Notes under the pieces: generated by a model
Seen by the model: the letters and a program-made list of their open reading frames with translations, nothing else
Databases searched by the model: none
What the model was told of the DNA's origin: nothing
Assembly (NCBI RefSeq): GCF_003344965.1
Contig: NZ_CP031194.1
Location: 4,650,001-4,714,000 of the forward strand
Length of the DNA stretch: 64,000 nt
DNA from: Streptomyces paludis
Lineage (GTDB): Bacteria; Actinomycetota; Actinomycetes; Streptomycetales; Streptomycetaceae
Reading direction: 5' to 3'
Shown: positions 42,406 to 54,371 of the stretch, one piece after another
Position numbering within the stretch: the first letter of the stretch is position 1
Layout: each line of letters begins with the position of its first letter
Made by a program: the position numbers and the translations under genes

Positions 42406-42894
42406 ATGCCCGACCTCAGCACCACCCGTTTCCCCGTCCCCGTGGACGCCGCCCTGCGCGACGCGGGCTGGCGGCCGGGGCGCTGGAACATACAGCGGGC
42501 CGAGGAGTGGGCCGACGTCCTGCGCGCGCACACCACCCCCGCCGGCCACCGGCTGAGCGTCTTCCCGGCCGCCGTCGAGGCATGGGCCGAATTCGGCGGC
42601 CTGCGTATCACCGCGCCGGGCCCGGGCCGGCAGATAGCCCCGGCCACCCTGCGGTTCGACCCGACGGCGGGCATCCACCTCGCCCGTACGCTCGCGGACC
42701 TCGGCCGCTCCCTGGAGACGGAGCTGAGCCCGCTGGGCGAGGAGGGCGACGGTCAGGCCGTACTGGCGATCGACAGCACGGGCCGGGTGTTCAGCATCGA
42801 CCACACCGGGGACTGGTACCTGGGACCGGACATCGACCGGGCGCTGGGGACGCTGATCACGGGACTGGAACCGGTACGGCTGACGCAGGGCTGA
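42406..42894 (+). CDS. SUKH-3-like immunity protein
   Basis: 162 residues. SUKH-3 landmarks: VDAALRDAGWRPGRWNIQRA, VEAWAEFGGLRIT, FDPTAGIHLARTLADLGRSL, and AIDSTGRVFSIDHTGDWYLG. SUKH-3 proteins are immunity partners of YwqJ-type deaminases. It lies directly after the deaminase-like gene and is transcribed with it. Direct neutralisation is inferred from the family. Confidence 0.8.
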   Translation: MPDLSTTRFPVPVDAALRDAGWRPGRWNIQRAEEWADVLRAHTTPAGHRLSVFPAAVEAWAEFGGLRITAPGPGRQIAPATLRFDPTAGIHLARTLADLGRSLETELSPLGEEGDGQAVLAIDSTGRVFSIDHTGDWYLGPDIDRALGTLITGLEPVRLTQG

Positions 42895-42917
42895 GCGAAG
42901 ACCGCGTATCACCCGTC

Positions 42918-44423
42918 TCAGGCGGCGCTGCGGTCCGCCAGACCGGTCGTACCCGGCACATCCGCCGGACCAGGTGAATCCGACGGACCCGACGGACTCG
43001 GCGGACCCGACGGGCTCGGCGGCCCCGACGGGCTCGGCGGCCCCGGCAGCTCCGGCGCGTCGGGCAGCACCGCCGACACCCGGAACCCGCCCGAGTCGGT
43101 CTCCCCCGACACGAACACCCCGCCCAGCGCCGTCACCCGCTCCCGCATCCCCACCAGCCCGTTCCCGCCGCTGGGCAGCCGCAGCCCGGCGTCCTCCCGC
43201 GCCGCGTCGTCCGCGGGCCCGTTCTCCACCTGCATGGCCACCTCCACCTCCCGGTGCGCGAGCCGGACCATCACCTTCGAGCCGGTCGCGTGCTTCAGGA
43301 CGTTCGTCAGCGCCTCCTGCACCACCCGGTAGGCGGTCTGCTCCACCTCCGGCGCGTACGGGCGCGACTCGCCCTGCACCGTCAGCTCCACGACCATCCC
43401 CGTGTCCCGGGACTCGCCCACCAGGGCCTCGATGTCCCCCAGCCCCGGCCCGTCCTCGGCGGCGGCGGCAGCGGCGGCGTTCGCGGCGGCCAGCCCCACG
43501 GCGGCCAGCGGCACACCGGCGGGCGCACCCGGCAGGCCGCCGGGCGTCCCGGGGCCGCCCCCGGCCCGCCCGGCGGCCTGTAGCGCCGCGACCTGCTCGC
43601 CCGAGCGGAGTACGCCGAGCATCTCGCGCAGCTCCGTCAGCGCCTGCCGGCCGAGATCACCGACGAGGGCGGCGTTCTTGACGGCCTTCGCCGGATCCTT
43701 CAGCGCCACCGCCTGGAGGGCCGCCGCGTGCACGACCATCAGACTCACCCGGTGCGCCACGACGTCGTGCATCTCACGGGCGATCCGGGTGCGCTCCTCC
43801 GTACGCGCCCACTCCGCGCGCTGCTCGGCGCGGTCGGCGAGCAGCGACAGCTCCTGCTCCAGGCTGTCGGCCCGCTCCCGCAGGCTCTCCATCAGCCGCC
43901 GCCGGGCGCCGATGTAGAGCCCCAGCAGCACGGGCGGGGCAGTGAGGCCGGCGGACATCAGAACGGCGACGAGGGGGACGTACCAGCGGTGCGTGTCGAT
44001 GCCCGTGTCCGTGACGTTCTGCCGCATCCGTACGGAGGTCACGATCAAGGTCCCGACCAGCGACATCCCGGCCAGCGACCCGATGAGCCGGCGCGGCGCC
44101 TCGGAGGCGGCCAGCGTGTAGAGGCCGACCAGGCCCATCAGATAGCCCATCTCGGCGGGCGTGATCGCGATCGCCACGAGCACGACGGCGAACGGCCACC
44201 GCCGCCGTACCACCAGCACCGAACCGGCCAGCAGCCCGAAGAGCACCCCGAACGACACGGGCAGCGCCGCGTTCCGCGCGAAGGAGATCCCCTCCAGCGC
44301 GCACTCCAGGGCCGACACCAGCGCCAGCCCCACATCCAGCACGACGCTCCGCCGCCGCCCCCACCACCCGTAGCCACGGGCGGTCATGCCCGCACCGTCC
44401 TGGTGTGCCCCCGTTGTGGTCAT
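42918..44423 (-). CDS. Sensor histidine kinase (HisKA_3 / NarL type)
   Basis: 501 residues from ATG 44423. About five to six membrane segments fill residues 20-160 (LALVSALECALEGISFARNA, RRRWPFAVVLVAIAITPAEM, WYVPLVAVLMSAGLTAPPVL), followed by a coiled coil. The HisKA_3 motif is IAREMHDVVAHRVSLMVVHA with the phospho-His. HATPase_c shows QEALTNVLKHATGSKVMVRL and GGNGLVGMRERVTALGGVFV. A Ser/Pro/Gly repeat tail (PPSPSG units) follows. No response regulator gene adjoins it here, so its partner is elsewhere or outside the window. Signal unknown. Confidence 0.88.
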   Translation of the reverse strand: MTTTGAHQDGAGMTARGYGWWGRRRSVVLDVGLALVSALECALEGISFARNAALPVSFGVLFGLLAGSVLVVRRRWPFAVVLVAIAITPAEMGYLMGLVGLYTLAASEAPRRLIGSLAGMSLVGTLIVTSVRMRQNVTDTGIDTHRWYVPLVAVLMSAGLTAPPVLLGLYIGARRRLMESLRERADSLEQELSLLADRAEQRAEWARTEERTRIAREMHDVVAHRVSLMVVHAAALQAVALKDPAKAVKNAALVGDLGRQALTELREMLGVLRSGEQVAALQAAGRAGGGPGTPGGLPGAPAGVPLAAVGLAAANAAAAAAAEDGPGLGDIEALVGESRDTGMVVELTVQGESRPYAPEVEQTAYRVVQEALTNVLKHATGSKVMVRLAHREVEVAMQVENGPADDAAREDAGLRLPSGGNGLVGMRERVTALGGVFVSGETDSGGFRVSAVLPDAPELPGPPSPSGPPSPSGPPSPSGPSDSPGPADVPGTTGLADRSAA

Positions 44424-44663
44424 GTCGTCCAGCGTACGGGCGCCCGCGAGGTAATTTCCGGCGACCTGTAGGACGTGTGTACGACCTTCCCGCCGGCCTT
44501 CCCGCCGACCGCGCCCGCCCGTGCCCGGCCATGCCCGGCCGCGCGTGATCGTCCGCGTCACCAAGAGGACCGATCTATCCCGTCGCATGGAGGGCGCCTG
44601 GTACGGCATAGTGTTACGTGCCGTTCGGCAGCCTGACGCAATGTCCGGTTTAGCCGCTTACCA
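44424..44663. other. Intergenic region before tRNA-Gln
   Basis: 240 bases. Expected to contain the promoters of the kinase gene and of the tRNA. No gene was recognised. Confidence 0.35.
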
Positions 44664-44735
44664 TCCCCCGTGGTGTAATTGGCAGCACTGTGGCTTTTGG
44701 TGCCATCTGTCTAGGTTCGAGTCCTGGCGGGGGAA
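44664..44735 (+). tRNA. tRNA-Gln (anticodon TTG)
   Basis: 72 bases. Acceptor TCCCCCG/CGGGGGA plus A; anticodon stem GTGGC/GCCAT with loop TTTTGGT (anticodon TTG, reads CAA); T-arm CTAGG-TTCGAGT-CCTGG. The 3' CCA is not encoded. It precedes glmU, the usual place in Streptomyces. Confidence 0.93.
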
Positions 44736-44853
44736 CACGGCAGCACACGACCCGCGGGTCCCGACCTCGCCGGTCGGGGCCCGGCCTCGTTTACGCCCGG
44801 AAACACCCCGGTATCCTGCGGATGTCCCACACCCGAAGCCGAAGGGCATCTCC

Positions 44854-46302
44854 GTGAGCGCCAACCGCCCGGCAGCCGTCGTCGTTCTCGCAGCGGGTGA
44901 AGGCACCCGCATGAAGTCGAGGACCCCCAAGGTCCTGCACGAGGTCTGCGGGCGTTCGCTCGTCGGGCATGTCGTGTCCGCCGCGCGGGAGCTGGAGCCG
45001 CGGCAGCTCGTCGTGGTCGTCGGGCACGCCCGCGCCGAGGTCGAGGGGCATCTGAGCGCGGCGTACGACGGTGTGCGCACCGCGTACCAGGCCACCCAGC
45101 TCGGCACCGGGCACGCCGTGCGGGTCGCGCTCCAGGAGCTGGGGGGCACGCCCGACGGGACCGTGGTCGTCGTCTGCGGTGACACCCCGCTGCTCTCCGG
45201 CGAGACCCTGAACGCGCTCGCCGCCACCCACGCCGCCGACGGCAACGCCGTGACCGTGCTCACCGCCGAGGTCCCGGACGCGACCGGGTACGGGCGGATC
45301 GTCCGGGAGGGCGCGCACGGCGCGGTCACCGCGATCGTGGAGCACAAGGACGCCTCCGACGCGCAGCGCGCGATCCGGGAGATCAACTCGGGGGTGTTCG
45401 CGTTCGACGGGCAGCTCCTCGCGGACGCGCTCGGCAAGATCCGTACGGACAACAGCCAGGGCGAGGAGTACCTCACCGACGTCCTGGGCATCCTGCGCGA
45501 GGCCGGCCACCGCGTGGGCGCGTCCGTGGCCGCCGACCACCGCGAGATCCTGGGCATCAACAACCGCGTCCAGCTCGCCGAGGCGCGCCGGCTGCTGAAC
45601 CAGCGGCTGCTGGAGCGGGCGATGCTGGCCGGTGTGACGGTCGTCGATCCGGCGTCGGTGTTCATCGACGTGTCGGTGACGTTCGAGCAGGACGCGGTCG
45701 TGCACCCCGGTACGCAGCTGCTCGGCGCCACGCATCTGGCGGAGGGCGCCGAGGTGGGTCCGAACACGCGGCTGAAGGACACCGCCGTGGGCGCGGGCGC
45801 CCGGGTGGACAACACGGTCGCGGACGGCGCCGAGATCGGCGCGGGGGCGAACATCGGCCCGTACGCGTATCTGCGGCCGGGGACGCGGCTGGGCGCGAAG
45901 TCCAAGGCGGGCGCGTACGTGGAAATGAAGAACGCGACGATCGGCGAGGGGACGAAGGTCCCGCACCTGTCGTACGTGGGGGACGCGACGATCGGTGAGT
46001 ACACGAACATCGGCGCGGCGAGCGTCTTCGTGAACTACGACGGTGAGCGCAAGCACCACACCACGATCGGGTCGCACTGCCGTACAGGTTCGGACAACAT
46101 GTTTGTGGCACCCGTCACGGTCGGGGACGGTGCGTACACCGCCGCCGGCTCGGTGATCACGAAGGACGTACCGGCCGGTTCGCTGGCCGTCGCCCGCGGC
46201 CAGCAAAGGAATATCGAGGGTTGGGTGGCCCGGAAGCGTCCGGGCAGCGCGGCGGCGCAGGCGGCGTCGGCCGCGGTCCCGGGGGCCGGGGACGAAAGCT
46301 GA
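44854..46302 (+). CDS. glmU: Bifunctional UDP-GlcNAc pyrophosphorylase / GlcN-1-P acetyltransferase GlmU
   Basis: 482 residues from GTG 44854. The N-terminal uridyltransferase has VVVLAAGEGTRMKSRTPKVL, GTGHAVRVAL, VVCGDTPLLSG and INSGVFAFDG; the C-terminal left-handed beta helix has hexapeptide repeats (IGAGANIGPYAYLRPGTRLG) and NYDGERKHHTTIG with the catalytic His. GlmU makes UDP-GlcNAc for the cell wall. A Pro/Ala-rich C-terminal tail follows. It sits between tRNA-Gln and prs. Confidence 0.94.
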   Translation: MSANRPAAVVVLAAGEGTRMKSRTPKVLHEVCGRSLVGHVVSAARELEPRQLVVVVGHARAEVEGHLSAAYDGVRTAYQATQLGTGHAVRVALQELGGTPDGTVVVVCGDTPLLSGETLNALAATHAADGNAVTVLTAEVPDATGYGRIVREGAHGAVTAIVEHKDASDAQRAIREINSGVFAFDGQLLADALGKIRTDNSQGEEYLTDVLGILREAGHRVGASVAADHREILGINNRVQLAEARRLLNQRLLERAMLAGVTVVDPASVFIDVSVTFEQDAVVHPGTQLLGATHLAEGAEVGPNTRLKDTAVGAGARVDNTVADGAEIGAGANIGPYAYLRPGTRLGAKSKAGAYVEMKNATIGEGTKVPHLSYVGDATIGEYTNIGAASVFVNYDGERKHHTTIGSHCRTGSDNMFVAPVTVGDGAYTAAGSVITKDVPAGSLAVARGQQRNIEGWVARKRPGSAAAQAASAAVPGAGDES

Positions 46303-46441
46303 CCGGAAAGAGTTGCGCCGTTCTCGGCGTAACGTGATAACCGAAAACCGTATGACCGCACGATTGGCTTTCGCACGATTCGGCTGGCTCGCAGGGACGC
46401 GCGGGCTCAGCGGCCATCAACACGTCTGAGGAGACAGTGCT

Positions 46442-47422
46442 GTGACCGGGATCAAGACGACCGGCGAGAAGAAGATGATGTTCTTCTCCGGCCGCGCCCA
46501 CCCCGAGCTGGCCGAGGAGGTCGCGCAACAACTCGGTGTCGGGATTGTGCCGACCAAGGCATTCGATTTCGCCAACGGCGAGATCTATGTGCGCTATCAG
46601 GAGTCGGCCCGTGGGGCCGACTGCTTCCTGATCCAGAGCCACACCGCTCCGATCAATAAGTGGATCATGGAACAGCTGATCATGATCGATGCGCTGAAAC
46701 GGGCCTCGGCCCGGAGCATCACCGTGATCGTGCCGTTCTACGGCTACGCCCGGCAGGACAAGAAGCACCGCGGCCGTGAGCCGATCTCGGCGCGGCTGGT
46801 CGCGGATCTGATGAAGACCGCGGGCGCCGACCGGATCCTGACGGTCGATCTGCACACCGACCAGATCCAGGGCTTCTTCGACGGCCCGGTGGACCACCTC
46901 TTCGCGCTGCCGATCCTGGCGGACTACGTGGCCGGGAAGGTGGACCGCGCGAAGCTCACGGTGGTCTCCCCGGACGCGGGCCGGGTGCGGGTCGCCGACC
47001 GCTGGTGCGACCGGCTGGGCGCGCCGCTGGCGATCGTGCACAAGCGCCGTGACAAGGACATCGCCAACAAGGTGACGGTCCACGAGGTCGTGGGCAATGT
47101 GGCCGGCCGGGTCTGTGTGCTGGTCGACGACATGATCGACACGGGTGGCACGATCTGCGCCGCCGCCGACGCGCTGTTCGCGCACGGCGCCGAGGACGTC
47201 ATAGTGACGGCGACGCACGGTGTGCTGTCGGGTCCGGCCGCCGATCGCCTGAAGAACTCCAAGGTGAGTGAGTTCGTGTTCACGAATTCGCTGCCGGACC
47301 CGGGCAATCTGGATCTGGACAAGATCACGGTGCTGTCGATCGCGCCGACGATCGCGCGCGCGGTGCGTGAGGTCTTCGAGGACGGTTCGGTGACGAGCCT
47401 CTTCGAGGAGCAGGAGGACTGA
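46442..47422 (+). CDS. prs: Ribose-phosphate pyrophosphokinase (PRPP synthetase)
   Basis: 326 residues from GTG 46442 (GAGGAGAC upstream). Motifs: FANGEIYVRYQESARGAD, IVPFYGYARQDKKHRGREPI (ATP site), DLHTDQIQGFF, and the PRPP loop VCVLVDDMIDTGGTI. It converts ribose-5-phosphate and ATP to PRPP for nucleotides, His and Trp. It follows glmU by 139 bases, the usual order. Confidence 0.95.
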   Translation: MTGIKTTGEKKMMFFSGRAHPELAEEVAQQLGVGIVPTKAFDFANGEIYVRYQESARGADCFLIQSHTAPINKWIMEQLIMIDALKRASARSITVIVPFYGYARQDKKHRGREPISARLVADLMKTAGADRILTVDLHTDQIQGFFDGPVDHLFALPILADYVAGKVDRAKLTVVSPDAGRVRVADRWCDRLGAPLAIVHKRRDKDIANKVTVHEVVGNVAGRVCVLVDDMIDTGGTICAAADALFAHGAEDVIVTATHGVLSGPAADRLKNSKVSEFVFTNSLPDPGNLDLDKITVLSIAPTIARAVREVFEDGSVTSLFEEQED

Positions 47423-47462
47423 TCCGGCCTGCCGGCCCGCTGCCGGTAGATCGATTTCTGGG

Positions 47463-47513
47463 GCGGCCTCCCCGCCGGGTAGACTCATCGAGTTGCTCGG
47501 CGAGGGAGGCCGC
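47463..47513 (+). promoter_or_regulatory. Stem-loop before rplY
   Basis: GCGGCCTCCC pairs with GGGAGGCCGC (10 bp) plus inner GCCG/CGGC pairs around a loop of about 20 bases, in the 195-base gap between prs and rplY. There is no T-run. It could be a leader structure of the L25 gene or a weak terminator of prs. Confidence 0.4.
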
Positions 47514-47617
47514 ACTCATGTGCGGTTCGTCCGTTATCGACGCGCTCTTCGTAGCAGGCCCGTATGTGGCCGGGTGACCAGCGGTTTTCCGACTCACCAT
47601 CTACGAGGAGTGCCACC

Positions 47618-48208
47618 ATGGCCGACCTGAAGATCAGCGCCCAGATCCGCACCGAGTTCGGCAAGGGCGCGTCGCGCCGGCTGCGTCGCGAGAACAAGGC
47701 CCCCGGGATCATCTACGGCCACGGCGCCGACACCGTCCACGTGACCCTCCCGGCCCACGACCTGATGATGGCGCTCAAGACGGCGAACGCCCTGATCACG
47801 CTGGACGTCGACGGCCGCACCGAGCTGGTCATCCCGAAGGCCGTGCAGCGCAACGCGATCCGTGGCCACATCGAGCACGTCGACCTGCTCGCGGTCAAGC
47901 GCGGCGAGAAGGTCACGGTCGAGGTCGCGGTCCACACCGAGGGCGAGCTGGCCCCGGGCGCGAACCTGCTGGAGAACGTCCTCAACACGCTGACCGTCGA
48001 GGCCGAGGCCACCCACATCCCGGAGTCCGTCACGGTCTCCGTCGCGGGCCTGACCGCCGGTGACTCGATCGCCGCGAAGGACGTCCCGCTGCCGGCCGGT
48101 ACGACGCTGGTGACGGACGAGGACGCGGTCGTCATCCAGGTTCTGGCCGCGCAGGCCGAGGAGCCCGCCGCGGACGCGGCCGAGGGTGCCGCGACCACCG
48201 AGGCGTGA
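47618..48208 (+). CDS. rplY: 50S ribosomal protein L25 (CTC family)
   Basis: 196 residues from ATG 47618 (CGAGGAG 8 bases upstream). N-terminal L25 beta barrel (ISAQIRTEFGKGASRRLRRE, IIYGHGADTVHVTLPAHDLM), then the CTC-type C-terminal domain (HIPESVTVSVAGLTAGDSI) and an acidic tail. It binds 5S rRNA; the long form is linked to general stress. It precedes pth, a conserved pair. Confidence 0.93.
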   Translation: MADLKISAQIRTEFGKGASRRLRRENKAPGIIYGHGADTVHVTLPAHDLMMALKTANALITLDVDGRTELVIPKAVQRNAIRGHIEHVDLLAVKRGEKVTVEVAVHTEGELAPGANLLENVLNTLTVEAEATHIPESVTVSVAGLTAGDSIAAKDVPLPAGTTLVTDEDAVVIQVLAAQAEEPAADAAEGAATTEA

Positions 48209-48247
48209 TCGACCACCGGGGCGTGATCCTCGGGAATTGATGTATCC

Positions 48248-48283
48248 GGACGGGGTGGCGGGCTGCGGTCCGCCACCCCGTCC
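48248..48283 (+). terminator. Terminator hairpin after rplY
   Basis: GGACGGGGTGGCGG pairs exactly with CCGCCACCCCGTCC (14 bp) around an 8-base loop, 40 bases after rplY. Confidence 0.8.
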
Positions 48284-48330
48284 GTGCCTGTGAAAGACAC
48301 CACGTACCGACGCGAGGAGATTCGGCGCGC

Positions 48331-48927
48331 ATGACCACGGATGCCAACGCCCCCTGGCTGATCGTCGGCCTGGGGAACCCCGGGCCCGGGTACGCGGCCA
48401 ACCGGCACAACGTCGGGTTCATGGTGGCCGATCTGCTGGCGGAGCGGATCGGAGGCTCGTTCAAGCGGGCGCAGAAGGCACAGGCGCAGGTGATCGAGGG
48501 CCGGCTCGGCGCGCCGGGGCCGGGGAGCCGCCGGGTGGTGCTGGCGAAGCCCACGTCGTACATGAACCTGTCCGGCGGTCCGGTGGCCGGGCTGCGGGAC
48601 TTCTACAAGCTGCCGACGGCGAACATCGTCGCGGTCCACGACGAGCTGGACATCGATTACGGGACGCTGCGGCTGAAGCTGGGCGGCGGGGACAACGGGC
48701 ACAACGGTCTGAAGTCGATGACGAAGGCGATGGGCCCGGATTACCACCGGGTGCGGTTCGGGATCGGGCGTCCGCCCGGCCGGATGCAGGTGGCGGACTT
48801 CGTGCTGAAGGACTTCTCCTCGGTGGAGCGCAAGGAGCTGGCGTACTTCGTGGACCGCGCGGCGGACGCGGTGGAGGCGCTGGTGGCGGAGGGGCTGGAG
48901 CGGGCGCAGAGCGCCTTCAATTCCTAG
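48331..48927 (+). CDS. pth: Peptidyl-tRNA hydrolase
   Basis: 198 residues. Pth motifs: [20 protein letters not shown] (catalytic His), [35 protein letters not shown] (Asp) and [11 protein letters not shown]. It cleaves peptidyl-tRNA released from stalled ribosomes. It lies after the rplY terminator, so it has its own promoter in the short gap. Confidence 0.95.
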   Translation: MTTDANAPWLIVGLGNPGPGYAANRHNVGFMVADLLAERIGGSFKRAQKAQAQVIEGRLGAPGPGSRRVVLAKPTSYMNLSGGPVAGLRDFYKLPTANIVAVHDELDIDYGTLRLKLGGGDNGHNGLKSMTKAMGPDYHRVRFGIGRPPGRMQVADFVLKDFSSVERKELAYFVDRAADAVEALVAEGLERAQSAFNS

Positions 48928-48946
48928 GATCGTAGGATCCCGCCGT

Positions 48947-49474
48947 ATGGAGCGGACGAAGAGGCGGACGAAGAAGCGCGCGGCCCGTCCGAGGCGCTCG
49001 GCCCGTACGGCGCGGCTGCTGGCCCTCGGGCGGGAGGCCGCGATGGCCGGGGTCACCGTACTGCTGCTGGTCGCGGGCGTCTGGGCGTCCTGGGACGCGG
49101 CGCAGCATGTGGTGCTCTCGAAGGGCCGGGAGCACGGCACGTTCACGGTGGCCGGCTGCGCGGACGGGTTCTGTACGGGCGCGTACGAGCCCGAGGCCGG
49201 TCGGTCCACGTCTGCCGGGGCGCGCGGGCGGATGGCGATCGAGGAGTCGGTCGCGGCGCGCGAGGGTGACCGGTTTCCGGTGGTGGTGAAGCCCGGGACG
49301 TCGGAGCTGGTGCGCGCGGGGACGGCCGGGCTGCTGTACGCGTGGGTGCCGCTGGGTGGGGCGCTGCTGCTGGCGGCGCTGATCATCGGCGGTGGGCTGC
49401 GGATGACGCGGTTGGCGTGGGGGTCCGCGGCGGCGGGCGGGGTGCTGTTGCTGGGGACGTTCTTCGCGCTCTGA
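48947..49474 (+). CDS. Membrane protein, unknown function
   Basis: 175 residues. Basic N-terminus (RTKRRTKKRAARPRRSAR), a membrane segment (AAMAGVTVLLLVAGVWASW), an outside domain with a Cys pair (VAGCADGFCTGAY) and two C-terminal membrane segments (LLYAWVPLGGALLLAALIIG, then AAAGGVLLLGTFFAL). Topology suggests a small extracytoplasmic domain with a disulfide. It follows pth by 19 bases and probably shares its transcript. Role unknown. Confidence 0.7.
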   Translation: MERTKRRTKKRAARPRRSARTARLLALGREAAMAGVTVLLLVAGVWASWDAAQHVVLSKGREHGTFTVAGCADGFCTGAYEPEAGRSTSAGARGRMAIEESVAAREGDRFPVVVKPGTSELVRAGTAGLLYAWVPLGGALLLAALIIGGGLRMTRLAWGSAAAGGVLLLGTFFAL

Positions 49475-49486
49475 GGGCTTCCACGA

Positions 49487-49529
49487 CACGGCTGCCCCCG
49501 CCGGGACGTTTCCGGCGGGGGCAGCCGTG
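49487..49529. terminator. Strong bidirectional terminator hairpin
   Basis: An 18-bp perfect stem (49487-49504 with 49512-49529) with a 7-base loop between the converging membrane-protein gene and ppc. Confidence 0.88.
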
Positions 49530-49542
49530 TGCGGGACTGTCG

Positions 49543-52272
<2,730 letters not shown>

Positions 52273-52413
52273 AGGTGCGGCTCCTTGCAGTGTTTTGGCA
52301 CGTCTGGAGGGTTCTGGAGGCTTCGCGGACCGCGCTGTCCGACTCCATAAGGATAGGTGGCCGCCCTCTGACGTTATCCACAGCCCTCTTGCCGGGTCGT
52401 GTGGCGCTGCCAT

Positions 52414-52435
52414 ACTTACGTTGCCGTAGGTTACG
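52414..52435. promoter_or_regulatory. Repeat motif in desaturase upstream region
   Basis: ACTTACGTTGCCGTAGG followed by TTACG; a third GGCTTACGTACCC lies about 30 bases on. Such TTACG repeats before desaturase genes suggest a site for a TetR-type regulator like the one at 53533, but the match is only by eye. Confidence 0.35.
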
Positions 52436-52546
52436 CACCCGTATCCAGGCTTCTGTGCTTTCCGTGGCTTACGTACCCTTCTCGGCCCTTTTCGATTCCT
52501 CTCACCCTCATCCCCCACCCCCTTCCCTCCTCTTCAAGGGACCCAC

Positions 52547-53536
52547 ATGACCGCACCGCGCGACGCACTCGCCGATACCTCCACACCGTCACTCACAGGA
52601 GACGCTCCAGCACCCTCCGCCACTCTTGGCGGGGACAAGAAGGGCACGATCGAGCAGGTGGCGCTGCTTCTGTTCATCGTGGTGCCGTTCGCGGCGCTGC
52701 TGGCGGCGGTGCCGCTGGCCTGGTCGTGGGGCGGGGTGAGCTGGCTCGATCTGGGGCTGATGGTGCTGATGTACTACATCGGCTGCCACGGTGTGACGAT
52801 CGGCTATCACCGCTATTTCACGCATGGCGCGTTCAAGGCGAAGCGACCGCTGCGGATCCTGCTGGCGGTGGCGGGTTCGCTCGCCGTGGAGGGCCCGTTG
52901 GTGCGCTGGGTGGCGGATCACCGTAAGCACCACAAGTTCTCGGACGCGGAGGGCGACCCGCACTCGCCGTGGCGGTTCGGGGAGTCGCTGCCGGCCCTGA
53001 TGAAGGGGCTGTGGTGGGCGCATATCGGCTGGCTGTTCGACGAGGAGCAGACGCCGCAGCAGAAGTACGCGCCGGATCTGATCAAGGACCCGGCGCTGCG
53101 GGCGGTGTCGCGCCAGTTCGCGATGTGGACGCTCGTGTCGCTGCTGCTGCCGCCGCTGGTGGGCGGGCTGGTGACGATGTCGTGGTGGGGCGCGTTCACG
53201 GCGTTCTTCTGGGGGTCGCTGGTGCGGGTCGCGCTGCTGCACCATGTGACGTGGTCGATCAACTCCATTTGCCATGCGGTCGGAAAGCGTCCGTTCCGGT
53301 CGCGGGACCGCTCGGGCAATGTGTGGTGGCTGGCGATCCTGTCGTGCGGCGAGTCCTGGCACAACCTGCACCACGCGGACCCGACGAGCGCCCGGCACGG
53401 GGTGCTGCGGGGGCAGATCGACTCCAGCGCCCGGCTGATCCGGTGGTTCGAGCTGGCCGGCTGGGCGTCGGACGTGCGCTGGCCCGACGCCTCCCGTATT
53501 GACTCCCGCCGCAAGAGCGCACCCGTCAAGGCATGA
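52547..53536 (+). CDS. Acyl-CoA delta-9-type fatty acid desaturase
   Basis: 329 residues from ATG 52547. Membrane helices (VALLLFIVVPFAALLAAVPL and IEQV start) and three histidine boxes: HRYFTH, HRKHHKF and HNLHHADP, which bind the di-iron centre. These enzymes introduce a cis double bond into long acyl chains for membrane lipid fluidity. It overlaps the TetR gene start (ATGA), so they are one operon, and it is divergent from ppc. Confidence 0.92.
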   Translation: MTAPRDALADTSTPSLTGDAPAPSATLGGDKKGTIEQVALLLFIVVPFAALLAAVPLAWSWGGVSWLDLGLMVLMYYIGCHGVTIGYHRYFTHGAFKAKRPLRILLAVAGSLAVEGPLVRWVADHRKHHKFSDAEGDPHSPWRFGESLPALMKGLWWAHIGWLFDEEQTPQQKYAPDLIKDPALRAVSRQFAMWTLVSLLLPPLVGGLVTMSWWGAFTAFFWGSLVRVALLHHVTWSINSICHAVGKRPFRSRDRSGNVWWLAILSCGESWHNLHHADPTSARHGVLRGQIDSSARLIRWFELAGWASDVRWPDASRIDSRRKSAPVKA

Positions 53537-54261
53537 TGGGCACCGTGGCGATCGACGGCAGTACCAGCAAGCAAGGCAGCACCGACAAGGCCCGGACCAA
53601 CGGGTCCCGGGCCACAGGGACCCGGGCCACGGGGACACGCCGGGCCCGCCGGGTCCGGATGACCGGGGCGGAACGGCGCGAACAGCTGCTGGACATCGGT
53701 CGCACGCTCTTCGCGGAGAAGGGTTTCGAGGCCACGTCGGTGGAGGAGATCGCGGCGAAGGCCGGGGTCTCCAAACCGGTGGTGTACGAGCACTTCGGCG
53801 GCAAGGAGGGGCTGTACGCGGTCGTGGTGGACCGCGAGATGCGCCAGCTCCTCGACATGGTCACCGGCGCGCTGACCGCCGGCCACCCCCGCGAGCTGCT
53901 CGAACAGGCCGCGTTCGCGCTCCTCGACTACATCGAGACGTACACGGACGGCTTCCGCATCCTGGTCCGCGACTCCCCGGTCGCCCAGTCGACGGGCACC
54001 TTCGCCTCACTGATCAGCGATATCGCCACCCAGGTCGAGGACATCCTCGGCATGGAGTTCAAGGCCCGCGGCTTCGACCCGAAACTGGCCCCGCTGTACG
54101 CCCAGGCCCTGGTGGGCATGGTGGCGCTCACGGGCCAGTGGTGGGTGGACGCCCGCCGCCCGAAGAAGTCCGAGGTGGCGGCCCACTTGGTGAACCTGGC
54201 GTGGCACGGCCTGGAGGGACTGGAGCCGAAGCCGCGGCTGATAGGGCACCGGAAGGTGTGA
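53533..54261 (+). CDS. TetR-family regulator of desaturase operon
   Basis: 242 residues; ATG 53533 overlaps the desaturase stop. N-terminal low-complexity stretch (GSRATGTRATGTRRARR), then the HTH at about residues 40-90 (REQLLDIGRTLFAEKGFEAT, EIAAKAGVSKPVVYEHFGGK) and a C-terminal ligand domain. Overlap with the desaturase suggests it controls the same pathway, like DesT/FasR-type regulators that sense acyl-CoA. Ligand not shown. Confidence 0.85.
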   Translation: MMGTVAIDGSTSKQGSTDKARTNGSRATGTRATGTRRARRVRMTGAERREQLLDIGRTLFAEKGFEATSVEEIAAKAGVSKPVVYEHFGGKEGLYAVVVDREMRQLLDMVTGALTAGHPRELLEQAAFALLDYIETYTDGFRILVRDSPVAQSTGTFASLISDIATQVEDILGMEFKARGFDPKLAPLYAQALVGMVALTGQWWVDARRPKKSEVAAHLVNLAWHGLEGLEPKPRLIGHRKV

Positions 54262-54371
54262 GGGGCGGGCCTCGATCGGGGCGCGGGCCGGGGTCAACCC
54301 GTACGGATTGATCACCCAAGGTGGTGACGCTGTCCGGACCGCACGGCTCTGGTGGGCGAGCGGCCCGGAGT

